A stretch of DNA of 9,028 nucleotides from JBBRLG01 sp038231495 (GCA_038231495.1 JBBRLG010000295.1:1-9028); one strand, 5' to 3'; counted from the stretch's first letter, positions 1 through 6,707 are shown. Notes: generated by a model not told the origin, from the letters alone. Translations and numbers: made by a program.

Positions 1-314
1 CAACCCTGGACGGCTTCCAGAAGCGGATTGAGAAGGCCGAGCCACTTCCGGAGCAACATAACCCGGTCGGCGGCGTCTTGCTCGAAAGTTTCCCGGCTCG
101 CTTCCGGGTCTTTCGGCGGGTTGATCCAACTCACAGCGCACGGCTCATCCTGGACCAGCGCCTTGAAATCCGGCGGCACTCGCTTCGGGGCAGCGCCCGC
201 GCCCCTGGCCTGTTGTAGCCCCCGCGGGGCGTAGGAAACGTGGAAGGAATCCGGCGTGTCGGCCTTTCGGACGCTGACCCTGTAGCCGCGCTGAATCTTT
301 TCCTGACCAGTCAC
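1..314 (-). CDS. Unrecognised protein, 5' part (runs off left edge)
   Basis: An open frame starts at GTG (314-312) and runs without a stop to the window edge, giving 104 visible residues. An in-frame TGA lies just upstream, at 332-330, so GTG is the first usable start. A purine-rich GAAAGGGGG (329-321) ends 6 nt before it and is a good ribosome-binding site. The product begins MTGQEKIQRGYRVSVRKAD and later contains VSWINPPKDPEASRE and a leucine-rich stretch near the edge (MLLRKWLGLLNPLLEAV). It is hydrophilic, with no signal peptide or membrane segment in the visible part. The composition is protein-like: charged residues are mixed with spaced hydrophobics, unlike the Arg/Pro/Gly-rich shadow frames here. 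I do not recognise the family and assign no function. A minus-strand promoter candidate at 504-531 and a MITE-like element at 342-462 lie upstream. Confidence 0.6.
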   Translation of the reverse strand, partial: MTGQEKIQRGYRVSVRKADTPDSFHVSYAPRGLQQARGAGAAPKRVPPDFKALVQDEPCAVSWINPPKDPEASRETFEQDAADRVMLLRKWLGLLNPLLEAVQG

Positions 315-341
315 CGCCCACCCCCTTTCTCACCTGTTTGG

Positions 342-462
342 CTAGTGCTCTGTCACTCGTAGCGTGATGGATGAAGTAGGACGGGCTTCCTAGCCCGTCC
401 GGGCTCAAAGACGGACTAGGAAGTCCGTCCTACCCATCAGCTAACGGTTGACAAAGCACTAG
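342..462. mobile_element. MITE-like inverted-repeat element, 121 bp
   Basis: The ends are 14-bp inverted repeats with one mismatch: CTAGTGCTCTGTCA at 342-355, and TGACAAAGCACTAG at 449-462, whose reverse complement is CTAGTGCTTTGTCA. The inverted symmetry continues inward with small gaps through TGATGG/CCATCA and into the long arms at 376-433. Nearly the whole element can therefore fold into one hairpin. There is no room for a transposase. Both ends carry CTAG. This would fit an element moved by an IS630/Tc1-type transposase, which duplicates a TA target, but no parent element is present to prove it. The element lies between the GTG-start gene on the minus strand and that gene's candidate promoter, so it would be part of the 5' leader. 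An alternative reading is a chromosomal structured repeat that is not mobile. Confidence 0.65.
376..433. repeat. Paired inverted arms, each itself a small hairpin
   Basis: Two 24-bp arms (376-399 and 410-433) are inverted copies of each other with two mismatches, separated by 10 bp. Each arm also contains its own perfect 8-bp stem: GACGGGCT/AGCCCGTC around TCCT on the left, and GACGGACT/AGTCCGTC around AGGA on the right. The DNA or RNA could form either one long hairpin or two short ones. There is no T-tract, so it does not look like a standard intrinsic terminator. It forms the core of the MITE-like element. Confidence 0.75.
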
Positions 463-503
463 TCCGGTTTCGACGAAGCCGGGCGACTTCTGACCAATCG
501 TTC

Positions 504-531
504 ATTCTATCCCGCTAGAGCGATTGACCAA
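504..531 (-). promoter_or_regulatory. Candidate sigma70-type promoter for the left-edge gene
   Basis: Read on the minus strand, TTGGTC (531-526) and TAGAAT (509-504) are separated by 16 bp. The -10 box matches TATAAT at five of six positions; the -35 box matches TTGACA at only three. Transcription would start near 497 and produce a leader of about 180 nt that includes the MITE-like hairpin before the GTG start at 314. Apart from this and the MITE-like element, I see only a short inverted repeat in the gene-free stretch 315-569 (464-482, CCGGTTTCG and CGAAGCCGG, one mismatch). Planctomycete promoter consensus is poorly known, so this is a pattern match only. Confidence 0.3.
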
Positions 532-569
532 CCGACCTGGCGCTCGGGCCGAAAAAGGCGCGGGTGGGT

Positions 570-692
570 CTACTCTGCGCGGCCCCTGTCTTTCCAGACT
601 TCGCGGATGCACCAGGCCTTCGTCACCAGCCGAATGTTGCGCCCGGCGAGCTTCGCGCCGCTGAAATCCACGCCGTAAATCGTGCCGAACAT
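570..692 (-). pseudogene. Truncated DUF429-like gene remnant (40 aa)
   Basis: The frame runs from ATG (692-690) to TAG (572-570) and encodes 40 residues. The first 20 (MFGTIYGVDFSGAKLAGRNI) resemble the N-terminus of DUF429 proteins, which start with a short beta strand and a G-x-D-F-S-G-A-type motif in a predicted RNase H-like fold. After residue 22 the resemblance ends, and the sequence finishes with an unrelated-looking tail (TKAWCIREVWKDRGRAE). Members of the family are usually a couple of hundred residues or more, so most of the domain is missing. I found no continuation downstream in another frame. An AAGGAT about 10 nt upstream could serve as a ribosome-binding site. The best reading is a decayed or 3'-replaced gene. 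A genuine 40-residue peptide is possible but less likely. The family call rests on memory of the motif, not on a search. Confidence 0.5.
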
Positions 693-852
693 GCGTAAGA
701 ATATCCTTGAGTTGTGTACAAAAGTATCGTATCAGACGGTGGACCTTTTACCCAGAGAAATTGCAGGAAAAAGGTGCGACGTGCGCTGGCAGCGGTTAGG
801 ATAACCCTTGCCGCCGTGGCTTTCGTCGAAGCGGCACCCACGAGGATTCCCG
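693..852. other. Divergent intergenic region with a short inverted repeat
   Basis: These 160 bp separate the minus-strand DUF429-like remnant from the plus-strand SWIM gene and must hold the start signals of the latter. The part from 701 to 772 is visibly AT-richer than the surroundings. A perfect 7-bp inverted repeat (ACCTTTT at 743-749, AAAAGGT at 769-775) could be an operator or leader hairpin. TTGAGT (707-712) and TATCAG (730-735), 17 bp apart, form a weak promoter-like pair on the plus strand. Neither is convincing alone. A TTG at 808 is in frame with the SWIM gene but has no good ribosome-binding site. Confidence 0.25.
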
Positions 853-2952
853 ATGCCCCGCAAAGCTGACAAGTCGGTGTCACTAATGTCCTCCACCTCG
901 GACCCGTGGGCCGACCTTGCGTGGGACGACCTGGAGGCGTGGTCCGGGTCGCGCTCGCTGGAACGGGGCCGCAACTATCAGCGCTCCGGCCACGTCCAGA
1001 AGCTCGGCCGGTCGGCGGACGGCGTCCTCCTCGCGTGGGTCCAGGGCACCCACCGCTACGCCACCACCGTGGAGTTGACCTCGGCGTCCGGCAAAGCGGC
1101 GCTCAAATCGCGTTGTAGTTGCCCGGTGGGTTTCGACGCTTGCAAGCATGCCGTGGCCGTGGTCCTCGACTACCTGGCCGCCCTCAAAGAAGGACGCGCG
1201 GTGCCGGAGGCCGGCGCGGACGACCGCCGCTGGGGCCTGGTCGAGGACGCCACCGAGGACGCCGCCAGCCCGTCGTCCGAGGAAGGCGACGACGAGGGGG
1301 ACGACGCCCAACCGTCGCCCCGCGTGGCGCAGCCGGCCCGGATGAGCAAGGCGGAAAAGCTGCGGCCCTATGTCGAAAAGATGCCGCCGGCCGAGTTGAC
1401 GGCGCTCGTCCTGGAACTGGCCGACACCTACCCGCGCGTCCGCCGCGATCTTACCGAGCGCAACCGCCTCGCCCACGACACCGACGCGGACCTTGTCAAG
1501 CGGGCGCGCAAGGAGGTCAAGCGGCTGACCGGCGAACAGGTCTATTACAACCGCTGGTCGGAGGAGGGCAACCTGCCCGACTATAGCGGCTTGCAAACGC
1601 TCCTGGAAACCTTGCTCGCGCGCGGCCAGGCCGACGCCCTGCTGGACCTGGGTAAGAAGCTCTACGAAGGCGGACAGGAGCAGATCGGCACCACCGACGA
1701 CGAGGGCGAGACCGCCGAGGCTATCAGCCAGTGCATGAACGTCGTCTTTCGGGCGGTCCTCGCTTCGAGCCGCGCCGACGTTGACAAGCTGCTGTACACG
1801 ATCGATTTGACCTCAGCAGGCGAGTTCGACATTTGCGACGGTGCCCGTGTGGTGCTGGAACACGCCTGGCCGCCGGAAGTCTGGTCGCGGGCTGCGGACG
1901 ACTTCGGACGGCAGTTGAATCAACTACCACCGCCCGACCTGAAGGACTTCAGCCGGAATTACCGGCGTGACAGCCTGACCTTTCAGCTCGCCGATTGCCT
2001 CGGCCGGGCGGGGCGGGAGGCCGAAATCCTGCCGTTGTACGAGCGCGAAGCCCCGATCACCGGGAGCTACGTCCGGCTGGTGCGCGAGTTGCTCGCGGCG
2101 GACCGACCCGAGGAGGCCCGGCGTTGGGCGCTGGAAGGCATTGAAAAGGTCGGCAAGCAATGGCCCGGCATCGCGAAGGAGCTTACGCAGCAGCTGCGGG
2201 CGGTCGCGGCGCAACAGCAGGACTGGCCGGTCGTCGCCGCGATTCGCGCCGAAGAGTTCTTTGAACATCCGGGCGTTCGCGGTCTGGAAGAATTACAACA
2301 GGCTGCCGACAAGGCCGGGTGCGGTCCCCAAGTCCGAGCTGCCGCGCTGCACTTCCTGGAAACCGGCGTCCGCCCCGTCGCCGCCACTCCGACCGCCGGC
2401 GTGTCCCGGACGCGCCCGCGCCGCCCCGCCGCCAAACGGACGACCGCGGCCCCGGCACACGCGGGACCACCCTGGCCACTGCCAGCCCTCGACCCGGCAT
2501 TGCAACCGGAACGGCGAAAATCGGACTCCCCGGCCGACGGCCCACGCCCCCACTTCGACGTGCTGCTCGACCTCGCGATGGCGGAGAAGCGGCCCGACGA
2601 CGTGCTGCGCTGGTTCGACAAGATGGACAAGCCGGCCCGTCCCCACGCCTATTCCAACTGGGGCTACCCTACGCGCGACGCCGAGGTCGCGGACGCCGTG
2701 GCCGACACTCACCCCGAGCGGGCACTGACGATCTACCGGCAAATCGTTGCCGGCTACATCGACCGCACAAGCCCGTCGGCGTACGACGCGGCACTGCCGT
2801 ACCTGCGCAAGATTCAGGCCCTGTTGCAGCAGCTCGACCGGGCGGCGGAATGGGAGACGTACCTCGCGGAGTTGCGCGAAACGCACCGCCGCAAGCGCCG
2901 TTTGCTGGACGTGCTGGATCGCATCGACCGTCGGCGGATCGTCGGCGACTGA
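853..2952 (+). CDS. SWIM zinc-finger protein, 699 aa
   Basis: The start is ATG 853, because GAGGA (842-846) lies 6 nt upstream. The frame stays open back to a TTG at 808, and a further ATG is at 886. The N-terminal region (about 15-105) carries a SWIM finger, C88-x-C90-x6-C97-x-H99, preceded by an aromatic-rich segment (WDDLEAWSGSRSLERGRNYQ). SWIM fingers (Pfam PF04434) bind zinc and mediate DNA or protein contacts. Residues 117-163 are a very acidic low-complexity linker. Residues 164-504 are mostly helical, with the spacing of TPR/HEAT-like repeats. Residues 505-566 form a Pro/Ala/Arg-rich linker, followed by a second helical domain to the end. No signal peptide or membrane segment is visible, so it is probably cytoplasmic. 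No SNF2 helicase or transposase domain is present, although SWIM fingers often accompany those. The gene seems to stand alone, 123 bp before the next one. The SWIM call is firm; the cellular role is unknown. Confidence 0.88.
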   Translation: MPRKADKSVSLMSSTSDPWADLAWDDLEAWSGSRSLERGRNYQRSGHVQKLGRSADGVLLAWVQGTHRYATTVELTSASGKAALKSRCSCPVGFDACKHAVAVVLDYLAALKEGRAVPEAGADDRRWGLVEDATEDAASPSSEEGDDEGDDAQPSPRVAQPARMSKAEKLRPYVEKMPPAELTALVLELADTYPRVRRDLTERNRLAHDTDADLVKRARKEVKRLTGEQVYYNRWSEEGNLPDYSGLQTLLETLLARGQADALLDLGKKLYEGGQEQIGTTDDEGETAEAISQCMNVVFRAVLASSRADVDKLLYTIDLTSAGEFDICDGARVVLEHAWPPEVWSRAADDFGRQLNQLPPPDLKDFSRNYRRDSLTFQLADCLGRAGREAEILPLYEREAPITGSYVRLVRELLAADRPEEARRWALEGIEKVGKQWPGIAKELTQQLRAVAAQQQDWPVVAAIRAEEFFEHPGVRGLEELQQAADKAGCGPQVRAAALHFLETGVRPVAATPTAGVSRTRPRRPAAKRTTAAPAHAGPPWPLPALDPALQPERRKSDSPADGPRPHFDVLLDLAMAEKRPDDVLRWFDKMDKPARPHAYSNWGYPTRDAEVADAVADTHPERALTIYRQIVAGYIDRTSPSAYDAALPYLRKIQALLQQLDRAAEWETYLAELRETHRRKRRLLDVLDRIDRRRIVGD

Positions 2953-2971
2953 CGCCTTCCCGCGCCGCAAC

Positions 2972-2985
2972 GCCGCAAGCGGCAA
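2972..2985 (+). repeat. Palindromic intergenic motif, copy 1
   Basis: GCCGCAAGCGGCAA lies 20 bp after the stop codon of the SWIM gene. Its first 12 bases are a perfect inverted repeat apart from the central AA (GCCGC-AA-GCGGC). The reverse complement of the full 14 bases recurs downstream of the next gene, at 4254-4267. No T-tract follows, so it is not a standard intrinsic terminator. It may be a REP-like intergenic repeat. The rest of the 2953-3075 spacer shows no other clear signal apart from the ribosome-binding site at its end. Confidence 0.5.
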
Positions 2986-3075
2986 CCGGATTCACCTTGA
3001 CCCCTCCCCGGCCGTCGGTTATGCGGGCGGCTCGCTTGGGATTGTCTTATTCAGCAGACGCCGGGAGGGTGGGTC

Positions 3076-4245
3076 ATGGTCGCAACGGTTCGCAAGCCGC
3101 TGACTACCGCGGTTATCGGGATAAGCGCCGCCCTGGCCTGCGTTTCGTCCGCGTTCGCCCAGGGGACGCTGTTGCCGCCATCGCCGGTGCCGACGTTGCC
3201 CGCGCCGACCGACCCGGTGGCACCGCCGACGTTGGGCCGGCCGCAACCGGTGCCCACGCCTGGACTGCCCACCTATCCGCCGACAACTATGCAGCCGGTG
3301 CCCACGCGCGCGATTCCGCCCTATCCACCCACGCCGCCCGGTCCCATCGAGTACGCGCCGCCGCCCCTGACGCCGCCGCCGGCGCCCCGGCTGCCGTTGT
3401 ACCAGCCGCACGACCCCGGCCCCAACGGCTGGGGGCCGTACGCCGGGCCGTCGGCGGACCCGGAATTCATCCTCAATGCGGAATTGCAGGTGTTGCACCC
3501 TTCGCTCAAGAACCGGCTGATGCACAACGTCACGCTCAACGACGGCACCGATGTGACCGTCGCGCCGCCGGGCGTTAGCCTGAGCACCACGGTCTCGCCG
3601 GAGCTTGAGATCGGCTACCGGCTGTCGGAGAGCCTCGGCGAATTCACGTTGGGCTATCGGTTCATCACGTCGAGCGGCACCAGTAGGCTCAACGACGCGC
3701 CGTTGAACTCGTCGGTCAAGACCCGCCTCAACGTGAACGTGGTGGATTTCGACTATTCGACCGCGCGGTACGCGCCGATCCCGCGCTGGGACATGAAGTG
3801 GTGGCTCGGCGTGCGCTACGCCTCGGTGTTCTTCGACAACCAACAGACGAACGACTTCATGAACATCCGCGGCAGCAACTATTTCAACGGTGCCGGCCCC
3901 CACGCGGGCCTGGAAGTACAACGGCAAATCGACCCGCTGCCGGCCTTCGCGGTCTTCGGCCGGATCGACGGTGCCGTGATGATCGGCCCGGTGCGTCAGA
4001 AGTTCACTTACACGCAAATCGCCGACGGCGGCCCGCTGGAGGGCAACGCGGACGAGCGGAAAACGCAGTCGGTGCCGATGATTAACCTGCGGGCGGGTCT
4101 GAGCTATGTGCCGCCGCAGTTCGAGCACTGGCGCTTCAGCGCCGGCTACCAATTCGAGCAGTGGTGGTCGGTCGGCCAACTCGGCGACTCGCGCGGCGAG
4201 CTGAGCAGCCACGGCGCGTTCTTCCGGGCCGAGTTGGACTTCTGA
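3076..4245 (+). CDS. Secreted proline-rich outer-membrane beta-barrel protein
   Basis: A strong ribosome-binding site, GGGAGGG (3063-3069), lies 6 nt before ATG 3076. The 389-residue product has a signal peptide: K7, a hydrophobic core, then AFA with likely cleavage after residue 28. Cys22 lacks a proper lipobox, so it is not an obvious lipoprotein. Residues 34 to about 120 form a proline-rich segment (runs such as PPYPPTPPGP) that could be an extended periplasmic linker. From about residue 128, alternating polar/hydrophobic strands with many Tyr, Phe and Trp follow (ELEIGYRLSES, GEFTLGYRFI, WWLGVRYASVFF, WRFSAGYQFEQWW), roughly 10-12 of them. The protein ends in RAELDF, with the terminal phenylalanine typical of outer-membrane barrels. 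It resembles the planctomycete barrel proteins annotated as BBP7 or Lpg1974-type porins, but I cannot choose between families. A pore or structural surface role is inferred. It is flanked by palindromic motifs and seems to be monocistronic. Confidence 0.8.
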   Translation: MVATVRKPLTTAVIGISAALACVSSAFAQGTLLPPSPVPTLPAPTDPVAPPTLGRPQPVPTPGLPTYPPTTMQPVPTRAIPPYPPTPPGPIEYAPPPLTPPPAPRLPLYQPHDPGPNGWGPYAGPSADPEFILNAELQVLHPSLKNRLMHNVTLNDGTDVTVAPPGVSLSTTVSPELEIGYRLSESLGEFTLGYRFITSSGTSRLNDAPLNSSVKTRLNVNVVDFDYSTARYAPIPRWDMKWWLGVRYASVFFDNQQTNDFMNIRGSNYFNGAGPHAGLEVQRQIDPLPAFAVFGRIDGAVMIGPVRQKFTYTQIADGGPLEGNADERKTQSVPMINLRAGLSYVPPQFEHWRFSAGYQFEQWWSVGQLGDSRGELSSHGAFFRAELDF

Positions 4246-4253
4246 CGCCGCAT

Positions 4254-4267
4254 TTGCCGCTTGCGGC
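4254..4267 (-). repeat. Palindromic intergenic motif, copy 2 (inverted)
   Basis: TTGCCGCTTGCGGC starts 9 bp after the stop codon of the beta-barrel gene and is the exact reverse complement of the motif at 2972-2985. As RNA on the plus strand it can form GCCG/CGGC closed by CUUG, a loop sequence known to be stable. No U-run follows. It could act as a 3' stabilising or weak terminating hairpin. The remaining spacer up to 4392 contains CATAAT (4341-4346), which might be a -10 box for the downstream operon, but I see no good -35 partner. Confidence 0.5.
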
Positions 4268-4392
4268 TGAGCGCAACCCCACTTTGCCTTATTCCATGTT
4301 TTCCGTCTATTCCGCGGTTTCCCTCTCGGTGGTTGCGCGACATAATAGAGGAGTAGCCCTCCCGCCTGCGCACCCGCCGAGATTGACCCCCC

Positions 4393-6696
4393 ATGAAAGC
4401 CGCCAAGCTCGTCGCCGTTCTTGGACTATTCGCTTGCGCCGGCTTCGCCGCTGCGGCGGAGCCGGCCAGCCCGGAAGCGCTCGAATTCTTCGAGAAAAAA
4501 GTCCGGCCCATCCTCGTCGAAAACTGCGTGTCGTGCCACGGCCCCAAGAAGCAGGAATTGGGCTTGCGCCTCGACTCGCGCGCCCGGGCGCTCAAGGGCA
4601 GCGAAATCGGCCCCGTCCTCGTCAGCGGCGACCCCGACAAGAGTTCGCTCATCGAGGCGGTTCGCTACCAGAGCACGACCAAGATGCCGCCCGACGGCAA
4701 GAAGCTGCCCGACGAGGCCATCGTCGTTCTGACGGCGTGGGTCAAGATGGGCATTCCCTGGCCCGACGGCCCGGCGGTGGATACGAAGGCGCTAACCGTC
4801 GCCGAGGTGCGGGCCAAGCACTGGTCGTTTCAGCCGGTTCGGAAGTTCGATCTGCCCGCTGTCCAAAATGCCGCATGGGTCAAGACACCCGTCGATGCCT
4901 TCGTGCTGGCCCGGCTGGAAGAAAAGCACCTGTCGCCCGCGCCGCCCGCCGATCGGCGTACGCTGATCCGCCGGGTCTCGGTCGATCTGATCGGCTTGCC
5001 GCCGACGCCGGAGGAGGTCGCGGCGTTCGAGGCCGACCGCTCACCGAACGCTTACGAAAAACGCATCGACCGCTTGTTGGCCAGTCCGCATTACGGCGAG
5101 CGCTGGGGCCGGCACTGGCTCGACGTGGCCCGGTACGCCGACACGAAGGGTTACGTCTTCGTCGAGGAGCGGCGCTATCCTTACAGCTATACCTACCGCG
5201 ATTACGTCATCCGCGCCTTCAACGACGACCTGCCTTACGACCAGTTCGTGATGCAGCAACTTGCCGCGGACCTGCTGCCGTTGGGCGACGACAAGCGCCC
5301 GCTCGCGGCGCTCGGCTACCTGACGCTGGGCCGGCGGTTCTTGAACAATCAGCAGGACATCATCGACGACCGCATCGACGTGACGATGCGCGGCCTGCAA
5401 GGGATGACCGTCGCCTGCGCCCGCTGTCACGACCACAAGTTCGACCCGATACCGCAGAAGGACTACTACTCGCTCTACGGCGTGTTCGCCAGCTGCGCCG
5501 AACCGAAGGACTTGCCGTTGCTCGGCCAGCCGGAACCGACGCCGGCTTACGAAACGTTTGCCGTGGAGTTGCAGAAGCGCCAGGCGGTGGTCGCGAAATA
5601 CCAGGACGACCACAAGGCGGAGTTGATGGCGAACAACCGCAAGTTCCGCGACGAGTTGAAGGCGTTGCAGCGGAAAGTGGACGAATGGAACGTGACGGGG
5701 GCGGGTTCGCCGCCGCGGGCGATGGTGCTGCAAGACCTGCCCACGCCGCACAACCCGCACGTCTTCGTCCGCGGCAACCCCAACAATCGCGGCGAGGCGG
5801 TGCCGCGCCAGTTCTTGCAGGTGTTGGCCGGCGACAAGCGCGAACCGTTCAAACAGGGCAGCGGCCGGCTCGAACTGGCACGCGCGATTGCCAACCGCGA
5901 CAACCCGCTGACGGCCCGCGTCCTGGTGAACCGCGTCTGGCTGAGCCACTTCGGCAAAGGTTTAGTGCGGACGCCGAGCGATTTCGGCCTGCGCGGTGAC
6001 GCGCCGACGCATCCGGAGTTGCTCGACTACCTCGCGACGACGTTCATGGACGAGGGCTGGTCGGTCAAAAAGCTGCACCGCCTGATCGTATTGTCAAACA
6101 CCTACCGCCAGGCGAGCGACGGCGACGCGCAGACAGAAACGGCCGACCCGGAGAACCGCCTGCTGGGTCATACGAACCGGCAGCGGCTGGATTTCGAGGC
6201 GTTGCGCGACGGACTGCTGGCGGTGGCGGGCCGGATCGACAATACGGCGTTCGGCCCGGCGGTGGAACTGACGAAGACACCCTTCCCGACCCGGCGGACG
6301 GTGTACGGCTTCATCGATCGCCAGAACTTGCCGGGCCTGTTCCGCACGTTCGACTTCGCCAGCCCCGACGCCACCACGGCCCAGCGCTTCACGACGACGG
6401 TGCCGCAGCAGGCTCTGTTTTTGATGAACAGCCCGTTCGTCATCGAGCAGGCGAAGCACTTCGCGGCGCGGCCCGACGTGGCGCCGTTGCCGAAGGCCGA
6501 GGAGAAGATTGACCGTATGCACCGGCTGGCGTTCGGCCGCGCCGCTGATGCGGACGAGATCGCAATGGGACTGAAGTTTCTGGCGAACGCGGCGACGGTC
6601 GAGACGAAGGCGGACGGCAAAACCGTTAAACTAACGGCGTGGGAGCAGTACGCCCAGGTACTGCTGCTGGCGAACGAGTTTGCGTTTGTGGATTGA
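4393..6696 (+). CDS. PSCyt1-PSCyt2-PSD1 (DUF1549/DUF1553) protein
   Basis: The 767-residue product begins with a signal peptide (K2-K5, hydrophobic core, AAA-E near residue 22) and so acts outside the cytoplasm. Domain order: PSCyt1, a cytochrome-c-like domain (about 28-125) with the heme motif C45-V-S-C48-H49 and the MPPDGKKLPDEAI segment typical of the family; PSCyt2/DUF1549 (about 165-365), with HYGERWGRHWLDVARYAD and a second motif C342-A-R-C345-H346 followed by DHKFDPI; a charged, probably coiled segment (about 387-440); and PSD1/DUF1553 (about 486-766), with NPLTARVLVNRVWLSHFGKG and a C-terminal NEFAFVD. Two CxxCH motifs suggest up to two c-type hemes. The length is at the short end for the family, but all domains are present. 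No clear ribosome-binding site precedes ATG 4393. The stop lies 11 nt before the next gene. The family is characteristic of Planctomycetes and its reaction is unknown. Redox or polysaccharide-related work with DUF1501 partners is conjecture. Confidence 0.95.
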   Translation: MKAAKLVAVLGLFACAGFAAAAEPASPEALEFFEKKVRPILVENCVSCHGPKKQELGLRLDSRARALKGSEIGPVLVSGDPDKSSLIEAVRYQSTTKMPPDGKKLPDEAIVVLTAWVKMGIPWPDGPAVDTKALTVAEVRAKHWSFQPVRKFDLPAVQNAAWVKTPVDAFVLARLEEKHLSPAPPADRRTLIRRVSVDLIGLPPTPEEVAAFEADRSPNAYEKRIDRLLASPHYGERWGRHWLDVARYADTKGYVFVEERRYPYSYTYRDYVIRAFNDDLPYDQFVMQQLAADLLPLGDDKRPLAALGYLTLGRRFLNNQQDIIDDRIDVTMRGLQGMTVACARCHDHKFDPIPQKDYYSLYGVFASCAEPKDLPLLGQPEPTPAYETFAVELQKRQAVVAKYQDDHKAELMANNRKFRDELKALQRKVDEWNVTGAGSPPRAMVLQDLPTPHNPHVFVRGNPNNRGEAVPRQFLQVLAGDKREPFKQGSGRLELARAIANRDNPLTARVLVNRVWLSHFGKGLVRTPSDFGLRGDAPTHPELLDYLATTFMDEGWSVKKLHRLIVLSNTYRQASDGDAQTETADPENRLLGHTNRQRLDFEALRDGLLAVAGRIDNTAFGPAVELTKTPFPTRRTVYGFIDRQNLPGLFRTFDFASPDATTAQRFTTTVPQQALFLMNSPFVIEQAKHFAARPDVAPLPKAEEKIDRMHRLAFGRAADADEIAMGLKFLANAATVETKADGKTVKLTAWEQYAQVLLLANEFAFVD

Positions 6697-6707
6697 GGAG
6701 GGATGCC

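Noticed and set aside
145..408. 87-codon minus-strand ATG frame at the left edge
   Set aside because: It overlaps the GTG-start frame (314 to the edge), which has a better ribosome-binding site, a more protein-like product and stays open to the edge. The ATG frame also starts inside the MITE-like element.
808..852. TTG 808 as start of the SWIM protein
   Set aside because: No ribosome-binding site precedes it, whereas GAGGA is well placed before ATG 853; the extra 15 residues have no conserved look.
883..1596. 237-codon minus-strand frame opposite the SWIM domain
   Set aside because: The plus strand shows the SWIM motif here; the minus frame has no recognisable features.
2972..2985. Intrinsic terminator after the SWIM gene
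   Set aside because: The palindrome has only a short stem and no T-tract follows, so it was recorded as a repeat.
3133..3141. Lipoprotein signal around Cys22 of the beta-barrel protein
   Set aside because: The residue three before the Cys is Ala rather than Leu/Val/Ile, and a good signal peptidase I site (AFA before Gln29) follows.
2319..3578. 419-codon plus-strand frame spanning the SWIM gene end and the start of the barrel gene
   Set aside because: It crosses two well-supported genes and the spacer between them and has the composition of an out-of-frame translation.
3019..4212. 397-codon minus-strand open frame opposite the beta-barrel gene
   Set aside because: It is Arg/Val/His-rich with no recognisable domain, and lies exactly opposite a gene with signal peptide, ribosome-binding site and barrel pattern. 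High GC makes long antisense frames common.
5041..5949. 302-codon minus-strand open frame opposite the PSCyt2/PSD1 region
   Set aside because: The plus strand encodes conserved family motifs throughout this span; the minus product is a low-complexity Val/Arg/Gln-rich shadow.
4161..5999. 612-codon plus-strand frame overlapping the PSCyt gene in another frame
   Set aside because: The product is Arg/Gly/Pro/Ala-rich and begins inside the previous gene; the frame at 4393-6696 carries all the conserved motifs.
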